NCBI GenBank assembly: GCA_050186725.1
Contig: JBFWYG010000004.1
Coordinates: forward strand, 1 to 64,000
DNA from: JADJYF01 sp050186725
GTDB lineage: Bacteria; Pseudomonadota; Gammaproteobacteria; Ga0077536
Direction of reading: 5' to 3'
Length of the DNA: 64,000 nucleotides
The notes beneath the pieces are model-generated. The model did not search any database. It saw nothing but the letters and a program-made list of their open reading frames with translations, and was not told where the DNA came from. Numbering within the stretch: position 1 is the stretch's first letter; each line of letters begins with the position of its first letter. Made by a program: the position numbers and the translations under genes. Shown in pieces: positions 16,750 to 27,748 of the stretch.

Positions 16750-18147
16750 TCAGATCTTCTTCGCCTTCTCGACCGCTTCTTCGATCGAGCCGACCATGTA
16801 GAAGGCCTGCTCCGGCAGGTGATCGTACTCGCCGGCCACGATCGCCTTGAACCCGGCGATGGTGTCCTTCAGCGGCACGTACTTGCCCGGCGTACCGGTG
16901 AACACTTCCGCGACCGAGAACGGCTGCGACAGGAAGCGCTGGATCTTGCGTGCGCGGGCGACGGTCAGCTTGTCGGTTTCCGACAGCTCGTCCATGCCGA
17001 GGATCGCGATGATATCGCGCAGTTCCTTGTAGCGCTGCAGGGTGTTCTGCACCGCGCGCGCTGTCTCGTAGTGCTCGACGCCGACGATCAGCGGGTCGAG
17101 CTGGCGGCTGGTCGAATCGAGCGGGTCCACCGCCGGGTAGATGCCGAGCTCGGCAATCTGGCGGGACAACACCACGGTCGCGTCGAGGTGAGCGAAGGTG
17201 GTGGCCGGCGACGGGTCGGTCAAGTCGTCGGCCGGCACGTACACCGCCTGGATGGAGGTGATGGAACCGGTCTTGGTCGAAGTGATGCGCTCCTGCAGGC
17301 GGCCCATTTCTTCGGCCAGGGTCGGCTGGTAGCCCACCGCCGACGGCATGCGGCCGAGCAGCGCGGACACTTCCACGCCGGCGAGCGTGTAGCGGTAGAT
17401 GTTGTCGACGAACAGCAGCACGTCGCGGCCTTCGTCGCGGAACTTCTCGGCGATGGTGAGGCCCGTGAGCGCCACGCGCAGGCGGTTGCCCGGGGGCTCG
17501 TTCATCTGGCCGTAGACCATGGCGACCTTGGACTTCTCGAAGTCCTTGACGTCGACCACGCCCGCTTCCTGCATTTCGTGGTAGAAGTCGTTGCCTTCGC
17601 GGGTACGCTCACCGACACCGGTGAACACCGACAGGCCCGAATGCTCGGTCGCGATGTTGTTGATGAGCTCCATCATGTTCACGGTCTTGCCCACGCCGGC
17701 GCCGCCGAACAGGCCGACCTTGCCGCCCTTGGCGAACGGGCAGACCAGATCGATGACCTTGATGCCGGTCTCGAGCAACTCCGTGGCGGGCGACAGATCG
17801 ACGAACTTCGGCGCTTCGCGATGGATGACCATGCGCTCTTTCTCGCCGATCGGGCCGAGCTCGTCGATGGCGTCACCGAGCACGTTCATGATGCGGCCGA
17901 GCGTCTCCTTACCGACCGGCACCTTGATGCCTTCACCGGTGTTGTTCGCGACCATCCCGCGACGCAGACCGTCGGTGGAACCCAGAGCGATGGTCCGGAC
18001 CACACCGTCGCCGAGCTGCTGCTGCACCTCGAGCGTGATCTCGGTGTTGTCGATCTTGAGCGCGTCGTAGATCTTCGGCACGCCGCTGGTCGGAAACTTG
18101 ACGTCGACGACGGCGCCAATGACCTGTACTACATCTCCAGAACTCAT
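16750..18147 (-). CDS. atpD: F-type ATP synthase beta subunit
   Basis: Catalytic F1 subunit. The 465-residue protein contains the P-loop GGAGVGKT, the catalytic-glutamate segment GVGERTREG, the DELSEEDK-like loop (GMDELSETDKLTV) and the C-terminal IAGEYDHLPEQAFYMVG. All expected motifs are intact and the length is standard. It lies between atpG and atpC. Confidence 0.98.
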   Translation of the reverse strand: MSSGDVVQVIGAVVDVKFPTSGVPKIYDALKIDNTEITLEVQQQLGDGVVRTIALGSTDGLRRGMVANNTGEGIKVPVGKETLGRIMNVLGDAIDELGPIGEKERMVIHREAPKFVDLSPATELLETGIKVIDLVCPFAKGGKVGLFGGAGVGKTVNMMELINNIATEHSGLSVFTGVGERTREGNDFYHEMQEAGVVDVKDFEKSKVAMVYGQMNEPPGNRLRVALTGLTIAEKFRDEGRDVLLFVDNIYRYTLAGVEVSALLGRMPSAVGYQPTLAEEMGRLQERITSTKTGSITSIQAVYVPADDLTDPSPATTFAHLDATVVLSRQIAELGIYPAVDPLDSTSRQLDPLIVGVEHYETARAVQNTLQRYKELRDIIAILGMDELSETDKLTVARARKIQRFLSQPFSVAEVFTGTPGKYVPLKDTIAGFKAIVAGEYDHLPEQAFYMVGSIEEAVEKAKKI

Positions 18148-18213
18148 CGCTAAAGTTCCTCTTCTAAGTCGCGTTGACTCTTAAGTTCGGTTATTCGGTA
18201 TTCGGGGGCGTGC

Positions 18214-19074
18214 TCAGACCGCCGCGGCGCCGCCGACGATCTCGGACAGCTCCTGGGTGATGGCGGCCTGACGAGCCTTGTTGTAGATGAGCTGGAGCTC
18301 GTCGATGAGCTTGCCGGCGTTGTCCGACGCGGACTTCATCGCCACCATGCGCGCCGCCTGTTCGCAGGCGATGTTCTCGACCACGCCCTGGTAGACCAGC
18401 GACTCGATGTAGCGCGACAGCAGCTGGTCCATCACCTCGCGGGCCTCGGGCTCGTAGAGGTAGTCCCAGTGATGGCTCAGATCCGCCGTGTCGCTCGGCG
18501 GCAGCGGCAGCAGCTGTTCGAAGTTCGGGCGCTGGGTCATGCGGTTGACGAACTGGTTGTAGACCAGGAAGACCTGGTCTACCCGACCGTCGTCATAGGC
18601 GTCGAGCATGATCTTGATCGTGCCGATGAGCTGCTCGAGCTTGGGCGCGTCGCCGAGATTCGCGACCTGGCCGACCACGCGACCGCCGATGCGCGAAAAG
18701 AAACCGATGCCCTTGTTGCCGATGATGCAGAGCTCGAGCTCACGCCCGTCCTTCTCCCACGCCTGGAACTGGCGCAGGGCCTGGCGGAACAGGTTGCCGT
18801 TCAGACCGCCGCACAGACCGCGATCGGAGGTCACTAGGATGATGCCGATGCGCTTCACGTCGCGCTGGATCAAGAACGGATGCTTGTACTCACTGTTGGC
18901 GTGCGCCATGTGGGCAACCACCTGGCGCATCTTGTCGGCGTAGGGCCGCGCCGCAGTCATGCGATCCTGCGCCCGGCGCATCTTGCTCGCCGCGACCATT
19001 TCCATGGCCTTGGTGATCTTCTGCGTGTTCTTGACGCTCGCGATCTTGGTGCGGATTTCTTTGGCTGCGGCCAT
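18214..19074 (-). CDS. atpG: F-type ATP synthase gamma subunit
   Basis: Central rotor shaft of F1. The 286-residue protein begins with the conserved KEIRTKIASVKNTQKITKAM helix and ends with the matching C-terminal helix (MKSASDNAGKLIDELQL followed by NKARQAAITQELSEIVGGA), which together form the coiled coil. A Rossmann-like middle domain with VTSDRGLCGGLN is present. It is 33 nt after atpA and 66 nt before atpD. Confidence 0.97.
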   Translation of the reverse strand: MAAAKEIRTKIASVKNTQKITKAMEMVAASKMRRAQDRMTAARPYADKMRQVVAHMAHANSEYKHPFLIQRDVKRIGIILVTSDRGLCGGLNGNLFRQALRQFQAWEKDGRELELCIIGNKGIGFFSRIGGRVVGQVANLGDAPKLEQLIGTIKIMLDAYDDGRVDQVFLVYNQFVNRMTQRPNFEQLLPLPPSDTADLSHHWDYLYEPEAREVMDQLLSRYIESLVYQGVVENIACEQAARMVAMKSASDNAGKLIDELQLIYNKARQAAITQELSEIVGGAAAV

Positions 19075-19107
19075 GCTCGATTACTCTCGCCTGATTCTCG
19101 CGTGCGC

Positions 19108-20649
<1,542 letters not shown>

Positions 20650-20695
20650 GGCATTCCTCTGCGGCAAAGACTGTTGAATTTGGGGTGCGGTGAGC

Positions 20696-21229
20696 TCAGC
20701 CCACCTGCTGGGCCAGCGCCGTCAGACGGCCGCGCAGCGAAAGGTCGATCACGGAGTCGCCCACCTTGACCACCGCGCCACCGATCAGCGCCGGGTCCAC
20801 CGCCGCTTCGATCTTGCAGTCCTTACCTAGCCGGCCGCGCATCGCGGCATCGAGCTTGGTGCGCTCCGCGTCGTTGAGCGGAAAGGCCGAGGTCACCTCG
20901 ATCTTGATCTGGCCCGCGGCCTGGGCGCGACTGCGCTCGAAGTGCTGCGCGACTTCCGGCGCGAGCTCCAGCCTCTCGGCATCGATGAGCGCGGCGATGA
21001 AGTTGCGACCGCCCGGCGACAGCGTCGGGCCGAACAGGCCCGCGACCAGCCCGAGCAGATCGGCGTTGCTGACCTTGGGATGACCGATGTAGGTCGCGAG
21101 CAGCGGATCGACGACCGCCGTGGCCAAGGTCTGCAACAGGCCGGACCAGGCTTCCACTTCACCGTGCTCGACGGCGTAGCTGAAGGCCGCGGCGGCATAG
21201 GGACGGGCAATGGTGAGTTTTTCTTGCAT
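20696..21229 (-). CDS. atpH: F-type ATP synthase delta subunit
   Basis: Peripheral-stalk subunit joining F1 alpha to the b dimer. The 177-residue protein has the N-terminal helical bundle opening TIARPYAAAAFSYAVE and the C-terminal VDPALIGGAVVKVGDSVID segment diagnostic of the family. It begins 8 nt after the atpF stop, so it is probably translationally coupled to it. Confidence 0.96.
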   Translation of the reverse strand: MQEKLTIARPYAAAAFSYAVEHGEVEAWSGLLQTLATAVVDPLLATYIGHPKVSNADLLGLVAGLFGPTLSPGGRNFIAALIDAERLELAPEVAQHFERSRAQAAGQIKIEVTSAFPLNDAERTKLDAAMRGRLGKDCKIEAAVDPALIGGAVVKVGDSVIDLSLRGRLTALAQQVG

Positions 21230-21237
21230 GACCGCTG

Positions 21238-21708
21238 CTACAAGTTGGCCGCGAGCTTGTCCAGCACGTCACGGTGGGCCTTTTCGTCCACCTCGCGCAT
21301 CAGGATCTGCTCGGCGCCGACCAGTGCCAGTCGCGCGACCTGGCCGCGCAGTTCCTCGCGCGCCCGGTTCTTGAGCTGCTCGGCTTCCGCCGCGGCCGCC
21401 TGCTTGATGCGCTCGGCCTCTTCGCGGGCGGTCACCTTGGCGGCCTCCTCGATCTCGGCGGCGCGCTTCTGCGCCTGGGCGATCAGATCGCCGGCCTTCT
21501 CCTTGCCTTCGCGCAGCTGGTCGGCGGCCCGCTTCTCGGCCAGTTCGAGTTCGTGCTTGCCGCGCTCACCGGCGGCCAGGCCGTCGGCGATCTTGGCTTC
21601 ACGCTCTTCCAGAGCCTTGATGATCGGCGGCCACACGTATTTGACGCAGAACCAGACGAATATCCCGAAGGATATGGCCTGGCCCAGCAGAGTCAGATTC
21701 ATGTTCAT
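21238..21708 (-). CDS. atpF: F-type ATP synthase b subunit
   Basis: Membrane-anchored peripheral-stalk subunit. The 156-residue protein has an N-terminal membrane helix starting MNMNLTLLGQAISFGIFVWF, the KYVWPPI turn, and a long charged, alanine-rich helix that dimerises. A second ATG two codons on (21702) is an alternative start. The single b gene (no b' copy) fits gammaproteobacteria. Confidence 0.96.
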   Translation of the reverse strand: MNMNLTLLGQAISFGIFVWFCVKYVWPPIIKALEEREAKIADGLAAGERGKHELELAEKRAADQLREGKEKAGDLIAQAQKRAAEIEEAAKVTAREEAERIKQAAAAEAEQLKNRAREELRGQVARLALVGAEQILMREVDEKAHRDVLDKLAANL

Positions 21709-21742
21709 GACTGTTGGCCTACCTCGTCGTTAGCCGGACGTT

Positions 21743-22000
21743 TTAGTGCGCGACCTGGCCCAGGAAGGGGTTGGCGAACATCAGCAGCGCGGCGAAGGCG
21801 ATGGCGATAATCGGCACCGCGTCGGTCAGACCGAGCATGAGGAACATGCGGGCCTGCAGCATCGGCACCAGTTCGGGCTGACGGGCCGCGCCTTCGAGGA
21901 ACTTGCTGCCGAGGATGCCGATACCGACACCGGCACCGAGCGCGCCCAGACCGACCATGACACCGGCCGCCAGGGCCGAGAAGGCAACAATAGATTCCAT
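21743..22000 (-). CDS. atpE: F-type ATP synthase c subunit
   Basis: Proteolipid of the rotor ring. The 85-residue protein is two membrane helices joined by the polar loop GAARQPEL. The ion-binding carboxylate is the aspartate in GLTDAVPII on helix 2. The Q/ET/S pattern of sodium-binding rings is absent, which points to a proton-driven enzyme. Confidence 0.97.
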   Translation of the reverse strand: MESIVAFSALAAGVMVGLGALGAGVGIGILGSKFLEGAARQPELVPMLQARMFLMLGLTDAVPIIAIAFAALLMFANPFLGQVAH

Positions 22001-22039
22001 GGTTTTCTCCTCTGATGGATTCGTTACGAAGTTTGGAAA

Positions 22040-22873
22040 TCAGTGTGAATCGTCATGGCTCTCGTGCGCCTGACCCAGGTACACGATGGTGAGCATCATG
22101 AAGATGTAGGCCTGCAGCGTGATCACCAGGATGTGGAAGATGGCCCACGGGACGGACACCAGCCACTGCAGCCAGAACGGAATCAGCGCCGCGATGAGCA
22201 CGAACACGAGTTCGCCGGCGAACATGTTGCCGAACAGTCGCAGCGCGAGCGACAGCGGCTTGGCGAAGAAGGACACCAGTTCGAGCGGCAGGTTGGCCGG
22301 CACCATGAGCTTGCCGAAGGGGTGGAACAGGAACTCGCCGGCGAAGCCACCGATGCCCTTCACCTTGATGCCGTAGTAAATCATCAGCAGGAATACGGTG
22401 ATGGACATGCCGAAGGTGGCGTTGACGTCGGTGGTCGGCACCATCTTCATGTGACCGAGACCCATCACGTGCTCGGCCAGGTAGGGCACGAAGTCCACCG
22501 GCACCAGGTCCATGAGGTTCATCATGAAGATCCAGGCGAAGATGGTGAGCGCGAGCGGCGCAATCAGGGCGTTGCGACCGTGGAAGGCGTCCTTGACGCT
22601 GGTCGCCACCATCTCCACCACCATCTCGATGAAGAGTTGCAGCCGCCCGGGCTTGTCGATCGAGATGTTGGCCGCGACTTTGCGGAAGAAGTAGCAGAAC
22701 AGCACGCCACACAGGACGGCCCAGAAGGTCGTGTCGACGTTCAGCGACATGAAGCCCATGGCCTTGGCCTCTGCGGGCGTGTGCGCGAAGCCGAGAGAAC
22801 CGTCCGGCAGGCGACCGTAGGTCAGGTTCTGGATGTGGTGGCCGATGTATGCAGCGGGCGAGTCAGCTGACAT
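22040..22873 (-). CDS. atpB: F-type ATP synthase a subunit
   Basis: Stator channel subunit that passes protons to the c ring. The 277-residue protein has five to six membrane helices; the essential arginine lies in KPLSLALRLFGNMFAGE, and the C-terminal helix has the conserved glutamine in ITLQAYIFMMLTIVYLG. The histidine-rich tail (HESHDDSH) is unremarkable for the family. Confidence 0.97.
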   Translation of the reverse strand: MSADSPAAYIGHHIQNLTYGRLPDGSLGFAHTPAEAKAMGFMSLNVDTTFWAVLCGVLFCYFFRKVAANISIDKPGRLQLFIEMVVEMVATSVKDAFHGRNALIAPLALTIFAWIFMMNLMDLVPVDFVPYLAEHVMGLGHMKMVPTTDVNATFGMSITVFLLMIYYGIKVKGIGGFAGEFLFHPFGKLMVPANLPLELVSFFAKPLSLALRLFGNMFAGELVFVLIAALIPFWLQWLVSVPWAIFHILVITLQAYIFMMLTIVYLGQAHESHDDSH

Positions 22874-22905
22874 GTACGCTAGTCCGAAAGTGCTTCCAAT
22901 CGTTC

Positions 22906-23355
22906 CTACGAGGACGAACCCGCGCTCGATACCCGCGGCGCTTCACCGAGATCGATGAACAGCAGCGCGGCCCAATTGACCACAATCATGGCGAGATAGC
23001 TCGCCACGACGATCAGGAAGGCAACATCGAGCAACCTTATCGCTATCACGAACAGCGCGATCGTGAAGGCGATCTTGAGGAGTTCCCCAGTATAAATTCC
23101 GCGCAAGGCCTGATCGGGCGTCGCGCCAGGTCCACGCCGGGTCAGGCGGTTCGCCAGGTACCAGTTCGGCACGATGGCGATCAGGGCTCCGACCATCGCC
23201 GAATAGGCGACCGCAGGGCCGGGCCACACCGCGAGCACGAGCACGACGAGGGCGGCGATCACCAGTTGTCCGACGAGGAGCACCCGCATCGCGTGGCGCG
23301 CTCGTTCGCGCAGTGGGCCGCGAATCTCGCCGCGAGGCGGGGTTCTGGTGATCAC
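22906..23355 (-). CDS. atpI: ATP synthase assembly protein I
   Basis: Small membrane protein that helps assemble or stabilise the c ring. Four hydrophobic segments are visible (VLLVGQLVIAALVVLVLAVW, YSAMVGALIAIVPNWY and two more). The start is uncertain: the GTG at 23355 gives 149 residues and fits the promoter at 23384-23413, while the ATG at 23289 gives 127 residues, close to E. coli AtpI. It heads the atp operon, 32 nt before atpB. Sequence conservation of this family is low; the call rests on position and membrane pattern. Confidence 0.85.
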   Translation of the reverse strand: MITRTPPRGEIRGPLRERARHAMRVLLVGQLVIAALVVLVLAVWPGPAVAYSAMVGALIAIVPNWYLANRLTRRGPGATPDQALRGIYTGELLKIAFTIALFVIAIRLLDVAFLIVVASYLAMIVVNWAALLFIDLGEAPRVSSAGSSS

Positions 23356-23383
23356 GCTATCTTCTGCCGGCGTAAACCATGCG

Positions 23384-23413
23384 AGTTTAGCCGCCTTTGA
23401 CGCAGCGCGGCAA
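23384..23413 (-). promoter_or_regulatory. candidate promoter of the atp operon
   Basis: On the minus strand TTGCCG (23408-23413) and TAAACT (23384-23389) are separated by 18 bp, each matching 4 of 6 consensus bases. Transcription would begin near 23377, about 20 nt before the GTG proposed for atpI. It lies just after the parB stop. Confidence 0.4.
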
Positions 23414-23434
23414 GCAGTCCGTGGCGATTGTTTG

Positions 23435-24310
23435 CTATTTGATGTGCGCCAGGATGCCGTCCAGTTCGTCCAGCGAACCGTAGCGAATGACCAGCTGTCC
23501 CTTGCCGCCGGCGCCATGGCGGATGGCGACGTTGGCGCCGAGTTTCTCGGTCAGGCTCTGCTCGAGCGAGCGGACATCCGGGTCAACGGCCTTCGGCGTC
23601 GGCGCCTTGCGCGCGGCCCCCTCCTCGCCCTTCAGGCGCCGCACCAGGGCCTCTGCCTCGCGCACCGACAGGCCCTGCTCCGCGATCTGCCGCCCGGCCT
23701 CCACCTGCGCCTCGCCGCCCAGTCCCAGCAGGGCGCGGGCATGCCCCATCTCGAGGTCGCCGCGCTCCAGCATCTCGCGGCAGGCGGGTTCGAGTTCCAG
23801 CAGTCGCAACAGGTTGCTCACCGCCGCGCGCGAGCGGCCGATGGCCTCGGCCACCTCCTGGTGGGTCATGGTGAATTCGCGAATCAGGCGGTCGAGCGCC
23901 AGCGCTTCTTCTATCGGGTTCAGCTGTTCGCGCTGGATGTTCTCGATCAGCGCGATGCTCATCGCATGGGCGTCGGGCACGCGCTTGATGATGGCCGGAA
24001 TGGTACTCAGACCCGCCAGCTGCGAGGCGCGCCAGCGACGCTCACCGGCAATCAGCTCGTAGCGGCCGCCCTCGCCGATGGGGCGGATCACCACCGGCTG
24101 CACCACGCCCTGGACGCGTATCGAATCGGCCAGCTCCTGCAGGCTGTCGGTCTTCATGTCCAGGCGTGGCTGGTACTGGCCGCGCTGGATGAGGTCTATC
24201 GGCACCTGCTTCAGCTGGTCGCCGTTGTGCTCTTCCACCGCCACCTGGTCGGCGCCGAGGCCGAGCAGCGCATCCAGGCCGCGCCCCAGCCCGCGTTTCT
24301 TGATGGTCAT
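23435..24310 (-). CDS. parB: chromosome partitioning protein ParB
   Basis: CTP-dependent clamp that loads at parS sites and spreads near the origin. The 291-residue protein has the CTPase motifs RGQYQPR and LIAGERRWRAS, then IENIQREQLNPIEEA and the parS-binding helix-turn-helix TMTHQEVAEAIGRSRAAVSN, and a C-terminal dimerisation domain. It is 25 nt after parA. I saw no full parS palindrome in the window. Confidence 0.96.
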   Translation of the reverse strand: MTIKKRGLGRGLDALLGLGADQVAVEEHNGDQLKQVPIDLIQRGQYQPRLDMKTDSLQELADSIRVQGVVQPVVIRPIGEGGRYELIAGERRWRASQLAGLSTIPAIIKRVPDAHAMSIALIENIQREQLNPIEEALALDRLIREFTMTHQEVAEAIGRSRAAVSNLLRLLELEPACREMLERGDLEMGHARALLGLGGEAQVEAGRQIAEQGLSVREAEALVRRLKGEEGAARKAPTPKAVDPDVRSLEQSLTEKLGANVAIRHGAGGKGQLVIRYGSLDELDGILAHIK

Positions 24311-24335
24311 CGTCCCTCGCTCCCCGGCACGGCGG

Positions 24336-25112
24336 TCAGGCCGCGCTCGCCTCCTCGCGCCTCAGCATCTCGCCGGCGAGCGCCAGGTAGGCCATGGCGC
24401 CGGTCGAGGACTTGTCGTAAATCAGCGCCGGCAGGCCGTGGCTCGGCGCCTCGGCGAGCCGCACGTTGCGCGGGATGATCGTGCGGTAGACCTTGTCGCC
24501 GAAGTGCTCGAGCAGCTGCCGCGAGACGTCGTTGGCCAGGTTGTTGCGCGGGTCGAACATGGTACGCAGGAGGCCCTCGACCTTGAGCGGCGGGTTCAGG
24601 AAGCGCCGAATCTTGTCGATGGTCTCGAGCAGCGCGGAAAGCCCTTCCAGCGCGAAATATTCGCACTGGGTCGGGATCACCACCGCGTCCGCCGCCACCA
24701 ACGCATTGACCGTCAACATGTTCAGCGACGGCGGGCAATCGATGATGACGTAGGCGTAGCGCTCGCGCAGCTGCTCGAGCGCATGGCGCAGGCGCAGCTC
24801 GCGGCCGAGTTCCTCCAGCAGCCCGACCTCCGCGCCGGTCAGATCGGCATTGGCCGGCAGCAGGTGATAGCCCGCCGGAACATCCCGCACCAGGGCGTCC
24901 TCGATGCTGCACTCGCCCATCAGCACGTCGTAGCTCGAACGGTGCAGACGGCGCTTGTCCACCCCGCTGCCCATGGTCGCATTGCCCTGGGGATCGAGGT
25001 CGATGAGCATGGTCAGGCGCTTGGTCGCGGCGAGCGACGCCGCGAGGTTCACGCTGGTCGTGGTCTTGCCCACGCCGCCCTTCTGATTGGCAATGGCGAG
25101 TACGCGGGACAT
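24336..25112 (-). CDS. parA: chromosome partitioning ATPase ParA (Soj)
   Basis: Deviant-Walker ATPase that moves ParB-parS complexes during segregation. The 258-residue protein begins MSRVLAIANQKGGVGKTTTS, giving the deviant Walker A at residues 11-18, and has IDLDPQGN and IIDCPPSLN. The short N-terminus without a helix-turn-helix marks the chromosomal (Soj) type. It follows rsmG by 67 nt. Confidence 0.97.
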   Translation of the reverse strand: MSRVLAIANQKGGVGKTTTSVNLAASLAATKRLTMLIDLDPQGNATMGSGVDKRRLHRSSYDVLMGECSIEDALVRDVPAGYHLLPANADLTGAEVGLLEELGRELRLRHALEQLRERYAYVIIDCPPSLNMLTVNALVAADAVVIPTQCEYFALEGLSALLETIDKIRRFLNPPLKVEGLLRTMFDPRNNLANDVSRQLLEHFGDKVYRTIIPRNVRLAEAPSHGLPALIYDKSSTGAMAYLALAGEMLRREEASAA

Positions 25113-25179
25113 CGCTAGATCAGTCCGCAGGGCTGTCGGTGGCTATGCATGGGTGTAGTCTGGGCGGGACCGGGCCGGA

Positions 25180-25848
25180 TTATGGCACAAAGCCTTTCGA
25201 CGTCGCAGGCGCGAGCCCCTCGCCATGAACCACTACCAGATGCCGCGCGGCGTAACCCGGCACAACGAGCCGATGGCTCTCGACCGCCGTCGCCGCGACC
25301 TCGGGAAGCACGAGTTCGGACGGCTCGAGCTGGCCCTTCATCGCCAGCAGGCGCGTCCCTGGCTGCAGCAGGTGCCGGGCGGCCCCCAGCAGCGCCGGCA
25401 GGGCGGCCACCGCGCGGGCGATGAGGGTGTCATAGGGCAGCGCCGGATGGTGATCCTCGACCCGCATCTCGACCACCGCCACGTTGGCGAGCTCGAGTTC
25501 GATGCGCGCCTGGGTGAGGAAACGCGCGCGCTTGGCGCGCGGTTCGAGCAGAGTGACTTCCAGATCTGGCCGGACGATGGCCAGGACGATGCCCGGCAGG
25601 CCGTTGCCGCTGCCGATGTCGAGCAGGCGGCCGTGACCGGCGTAAGGCACCACGGCCAGGCAATCGGCGACCTGTTCGCGGGCGAACACCGCGGGCGTGG
25701 TGTCACCGGTCAGGTTGGCGATGCGGCCCCACTTGCGCACCAGGGCGACGTAGGCGACCAGCCGCGCGCGGGCCCCGTCATCCAGGCGCAGGCCCTGTGC
25801 CGCCGCTGCCGCATCCAGCACGCTCGCAAGGGAAGCCTCGTCCGCCAC
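25180..25848 (-). CDS. rsmG: 16S rRNA (guanine527-N7)-methyltransferase
   Basis: Methylates G527 of 16S rRNA using SAM; loss gives low-level streptomycin resistance in other bacteria. The 222-residue protein has NLTGDTTPAVFAREQVADCL, the SAM loop LLDIGSGNGLPGIVLA and LEPRAKRARFL. It starts 7 nt after the mnmG stop, the widespread gidA-gidB pair. Confidence 0.95.
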   Translation of the reverse strand: MADEASLASVLDAAAAAQGLRLDDGARARLVAYVALVRKWGRIANLTGDTTPAVFAREQVADCLAVVPYAGHGRLLDIGSGNGLPGIVLAIVRPDLEVTLLEPRAKRARFLTQARIELELANVAVVEMRVEDHHPALPYDTLIARAVAALPALLGAARHLLQPGTRLLAMKGQLEPSELVLPEVAATAVESHRLVVPGYAARHLVVVHGEGLAPATSKGFVP

Positions 25849-25855
25849 CGCGGCC

Positions 25856-27748
25856 TCAGGCCGTGCGCGACGCGCGCGGTCCGTGCTTCTTCATGTGCAC
25901 CAGCAGGAGCGAGATGGCCGCGGGCGTGATGCCGGAAATGCGCGCGGCCTGGCCGATGGTCGTCGGCCGATGCGCGGCGAGCTTCTGACGGACCTCGCTC
26001 GACAGGCCGCGCACGCTGGCGTAGTCCAGATCGAGCGGCAGCGCCGCCTCTTCCTGCTCGCGATGGCGCAGCACTTCGGCCTGCTGGCGATCGATGTAGC
26101 CCTGGTAGCGCGCGGCGGTCTCGAGCTGGGCGATCACTTCGGCGTCCGCGACGCCGGGCCCGGCGCCGGGCAGGTCCATCAGCGCGGCGTAGGTCACGTC
26201 CGGTCGACGCAGGAGATCGGCGAGTCGCTGGTCCTTGCGCAGCGGCCCACCCAGCACCGCGCTCGCGGCCTCTTCCGGCAGTCGATCGGGTGACAGCCAC
26301 ACGCGCTCGAGCCGCGCCTGCTCGCTCGCGATGGCATCGCGCTTGGCGGCAAAACGCCCCCAGCGCGCGTCGTCCACCAGGCCGAGCTCGCGGCCGATTG
26401 GGGTCAGGCGCAGATCGGCGTTGTCCTCGCGCAGCATCAGGCGGTACTCGGCGCGGCTGGTGAACATGCGATAGGGCTCGCTCGTGCCGCGGGTCACGAG
26501 GTCGTCGACCATCACGCCGAGATAGGCCTCGTCGCGTCGCGGGTACCAGGGTTCGAGGTCGCGCGCGCGACGCGCGGCGTTGATGCCGGCCAGCAGGCCC
26601 TGCGCGGCGGCCTCCTCGTAACCGGTGGTGCCGTTGATCTGGCCAGCGAAGAACAGCCCGGCTACCTGCTTGGTCTCGAGCCAGGGCGTGATGTCTCGCG
26701 GGTCGAAGTAGTCGTACTCGATGGCGTAGCCGGGGCGGGTCAGGTGGGCGCGCTCGAAGCCGTGGATGGAGCGGATGAATTCGAGCTGCAAGTCGAACGG
26801 CAGGCTGGTGGACAGGCCGTTCGGATAGTACTCGTTGCTGGTGAGCCCCTCGGGTTCGACGAAGATCTGGTGCGCGTCCTTGTCGGCGAAGCGCACCACC
26901 TTGTCTTCGATGGACGGACAGTAGCGCGGCCCCACGCCCTCGATCGAGCCGTTGTAGAGCGGCGAACGCGACAATCCGGCGCGGATCAGTTCGTGGGTGC
27001 GCGCGCTGGTCCAGGTGATGTGACACGGCACCTGGCGCGGATGTTCGTCGACACTTCCGAGGAAGGAGAAGACCGGGCAGGGGTCGTCGCCCGCTTGCGT
27101 GTCGAGCACATGGAAGTCGATGCTGCGCCCGTCGATGCGCGGCGGCGTGCCGGTCTTGAGGCGCCCGACCCTGAGCGGCAGTTCGCGCAGCCGCGCGGCG
27201 AGGCGCATGGCGGGCGGGTCCCCGGCGCGTCCGGCGTTGTAGTTGGCGTCGCCGATGTGCACCAGGCCCGCGAGAAAGGTGCCGACGGTCAGCACCACCA
27301 CCGGCGCGCGGAAAGCGAGCCCCATCTGCGTGACCACGCCCGCGACCCGCTCCCCCTCGACCAGCAGATCGTCCACCGCCTGCTGGAACAAGGTGAGGTT
27401 GGGCTGGTTCTCGAGCGCCGTGCGCGCCGCGACCTTGTACAGCGCGCGGTCGATCTGCGCGCGCGTGGCGCGCACCGCCGGGCCCTTGCTCGCGTTCAGC
27501 ACACGGAAGTGGATGCCGCAGGCGTCGGCGCCGCGCGCCATGAAGCCGCCGAGCGCGTCGATCTCCTTGACCAGGTGCCCCTTGCCGATGCCGCCGATGG
27601 CGGGATTGCAGGACATCTGTCCGAGCGTGTCGATGGACTGCGTGAGCAACAAGGTGGCGGCGCCCATGCGCGCGGCGGCGAGCGCGGCCTCGGTGCCGGC
27701 GTGCCCGCCGCCCACCACGATGACATCGAACTGCTGTGGATACTGCAT
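25856..27748 (-). CDS. mnmG: tRNA uridine-5-carboxymethylaminomethyl modification protein MnmG
   Basis: FAD enzyme that with MnmE modifies the wobble uridine of several tRNAs. The ATG at 27748 begins MQYPQQFDVIVVGGGHAGTE with the Rossmann GGGHAG motif; upstream open frame lacks homology. At 630 residues it is full length, with QMSCNPAIGGIGKGH, the catalytic-loop SLGSVDEHP-like region and the C-terminal helical MnmE-binding domain ending in the VRQKLAAHRP / GITPAAISLL segment. It heads mnmG-rsmG-parA-parB. Confidence 0.97.
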   Translation of the reverse strand: MQYPQQFDVIVVGGGHAGTEAALAAARMGAATLLLTQSIDTLGQMSCNPAIGGIGKGHLVKEIDALGGFMARGADACGIHFRVLNASKGPAVRATRAQIDRALYKVAARTALENQPNLTLFQQAVDDLLVEGERVAGVVTQMGLAFRAPVVVLTVGTFLAGLVHIGDANYNAGRAGDPPAMRLAARLRELPLRVGRLKTGTPPRIDGRSIDFHVLDTQAGDDPCPVFSFLGSVDEHPRQVPCHITWTSARTHELIRAGLSRSPLYNGSIEGVGPRYCPSIEDKVVRFADKDAHQIFVEPEGLTSNEYYPNGLSTSLPFDLQLEFIRSIHGFERAHLTRPGYAIEYDYFDPRDITPWLETKQVAGLFFAGQINGTTGYEEAAAQGLLAGINAARRARDLEPWYPRRDEAYLGVMVDDLVTRGTSEPYRMFTSRAEYRLMLREDNADLRLTPIGRELGLVDDARWGRFAAKRDAIASEQARLERVWLSPDRLPEEAASAVLGGPLRKDQRLADLLRRPDVTYAALMDLPGAGPGVADAEVIAQLETAARYQGYIDRQQAEVLRHREQEEAALPLDLDYASVRGLSSEVRQKLAAHRPTTIGQAARISGITPAAISLLLVHMKKHGPRASRTA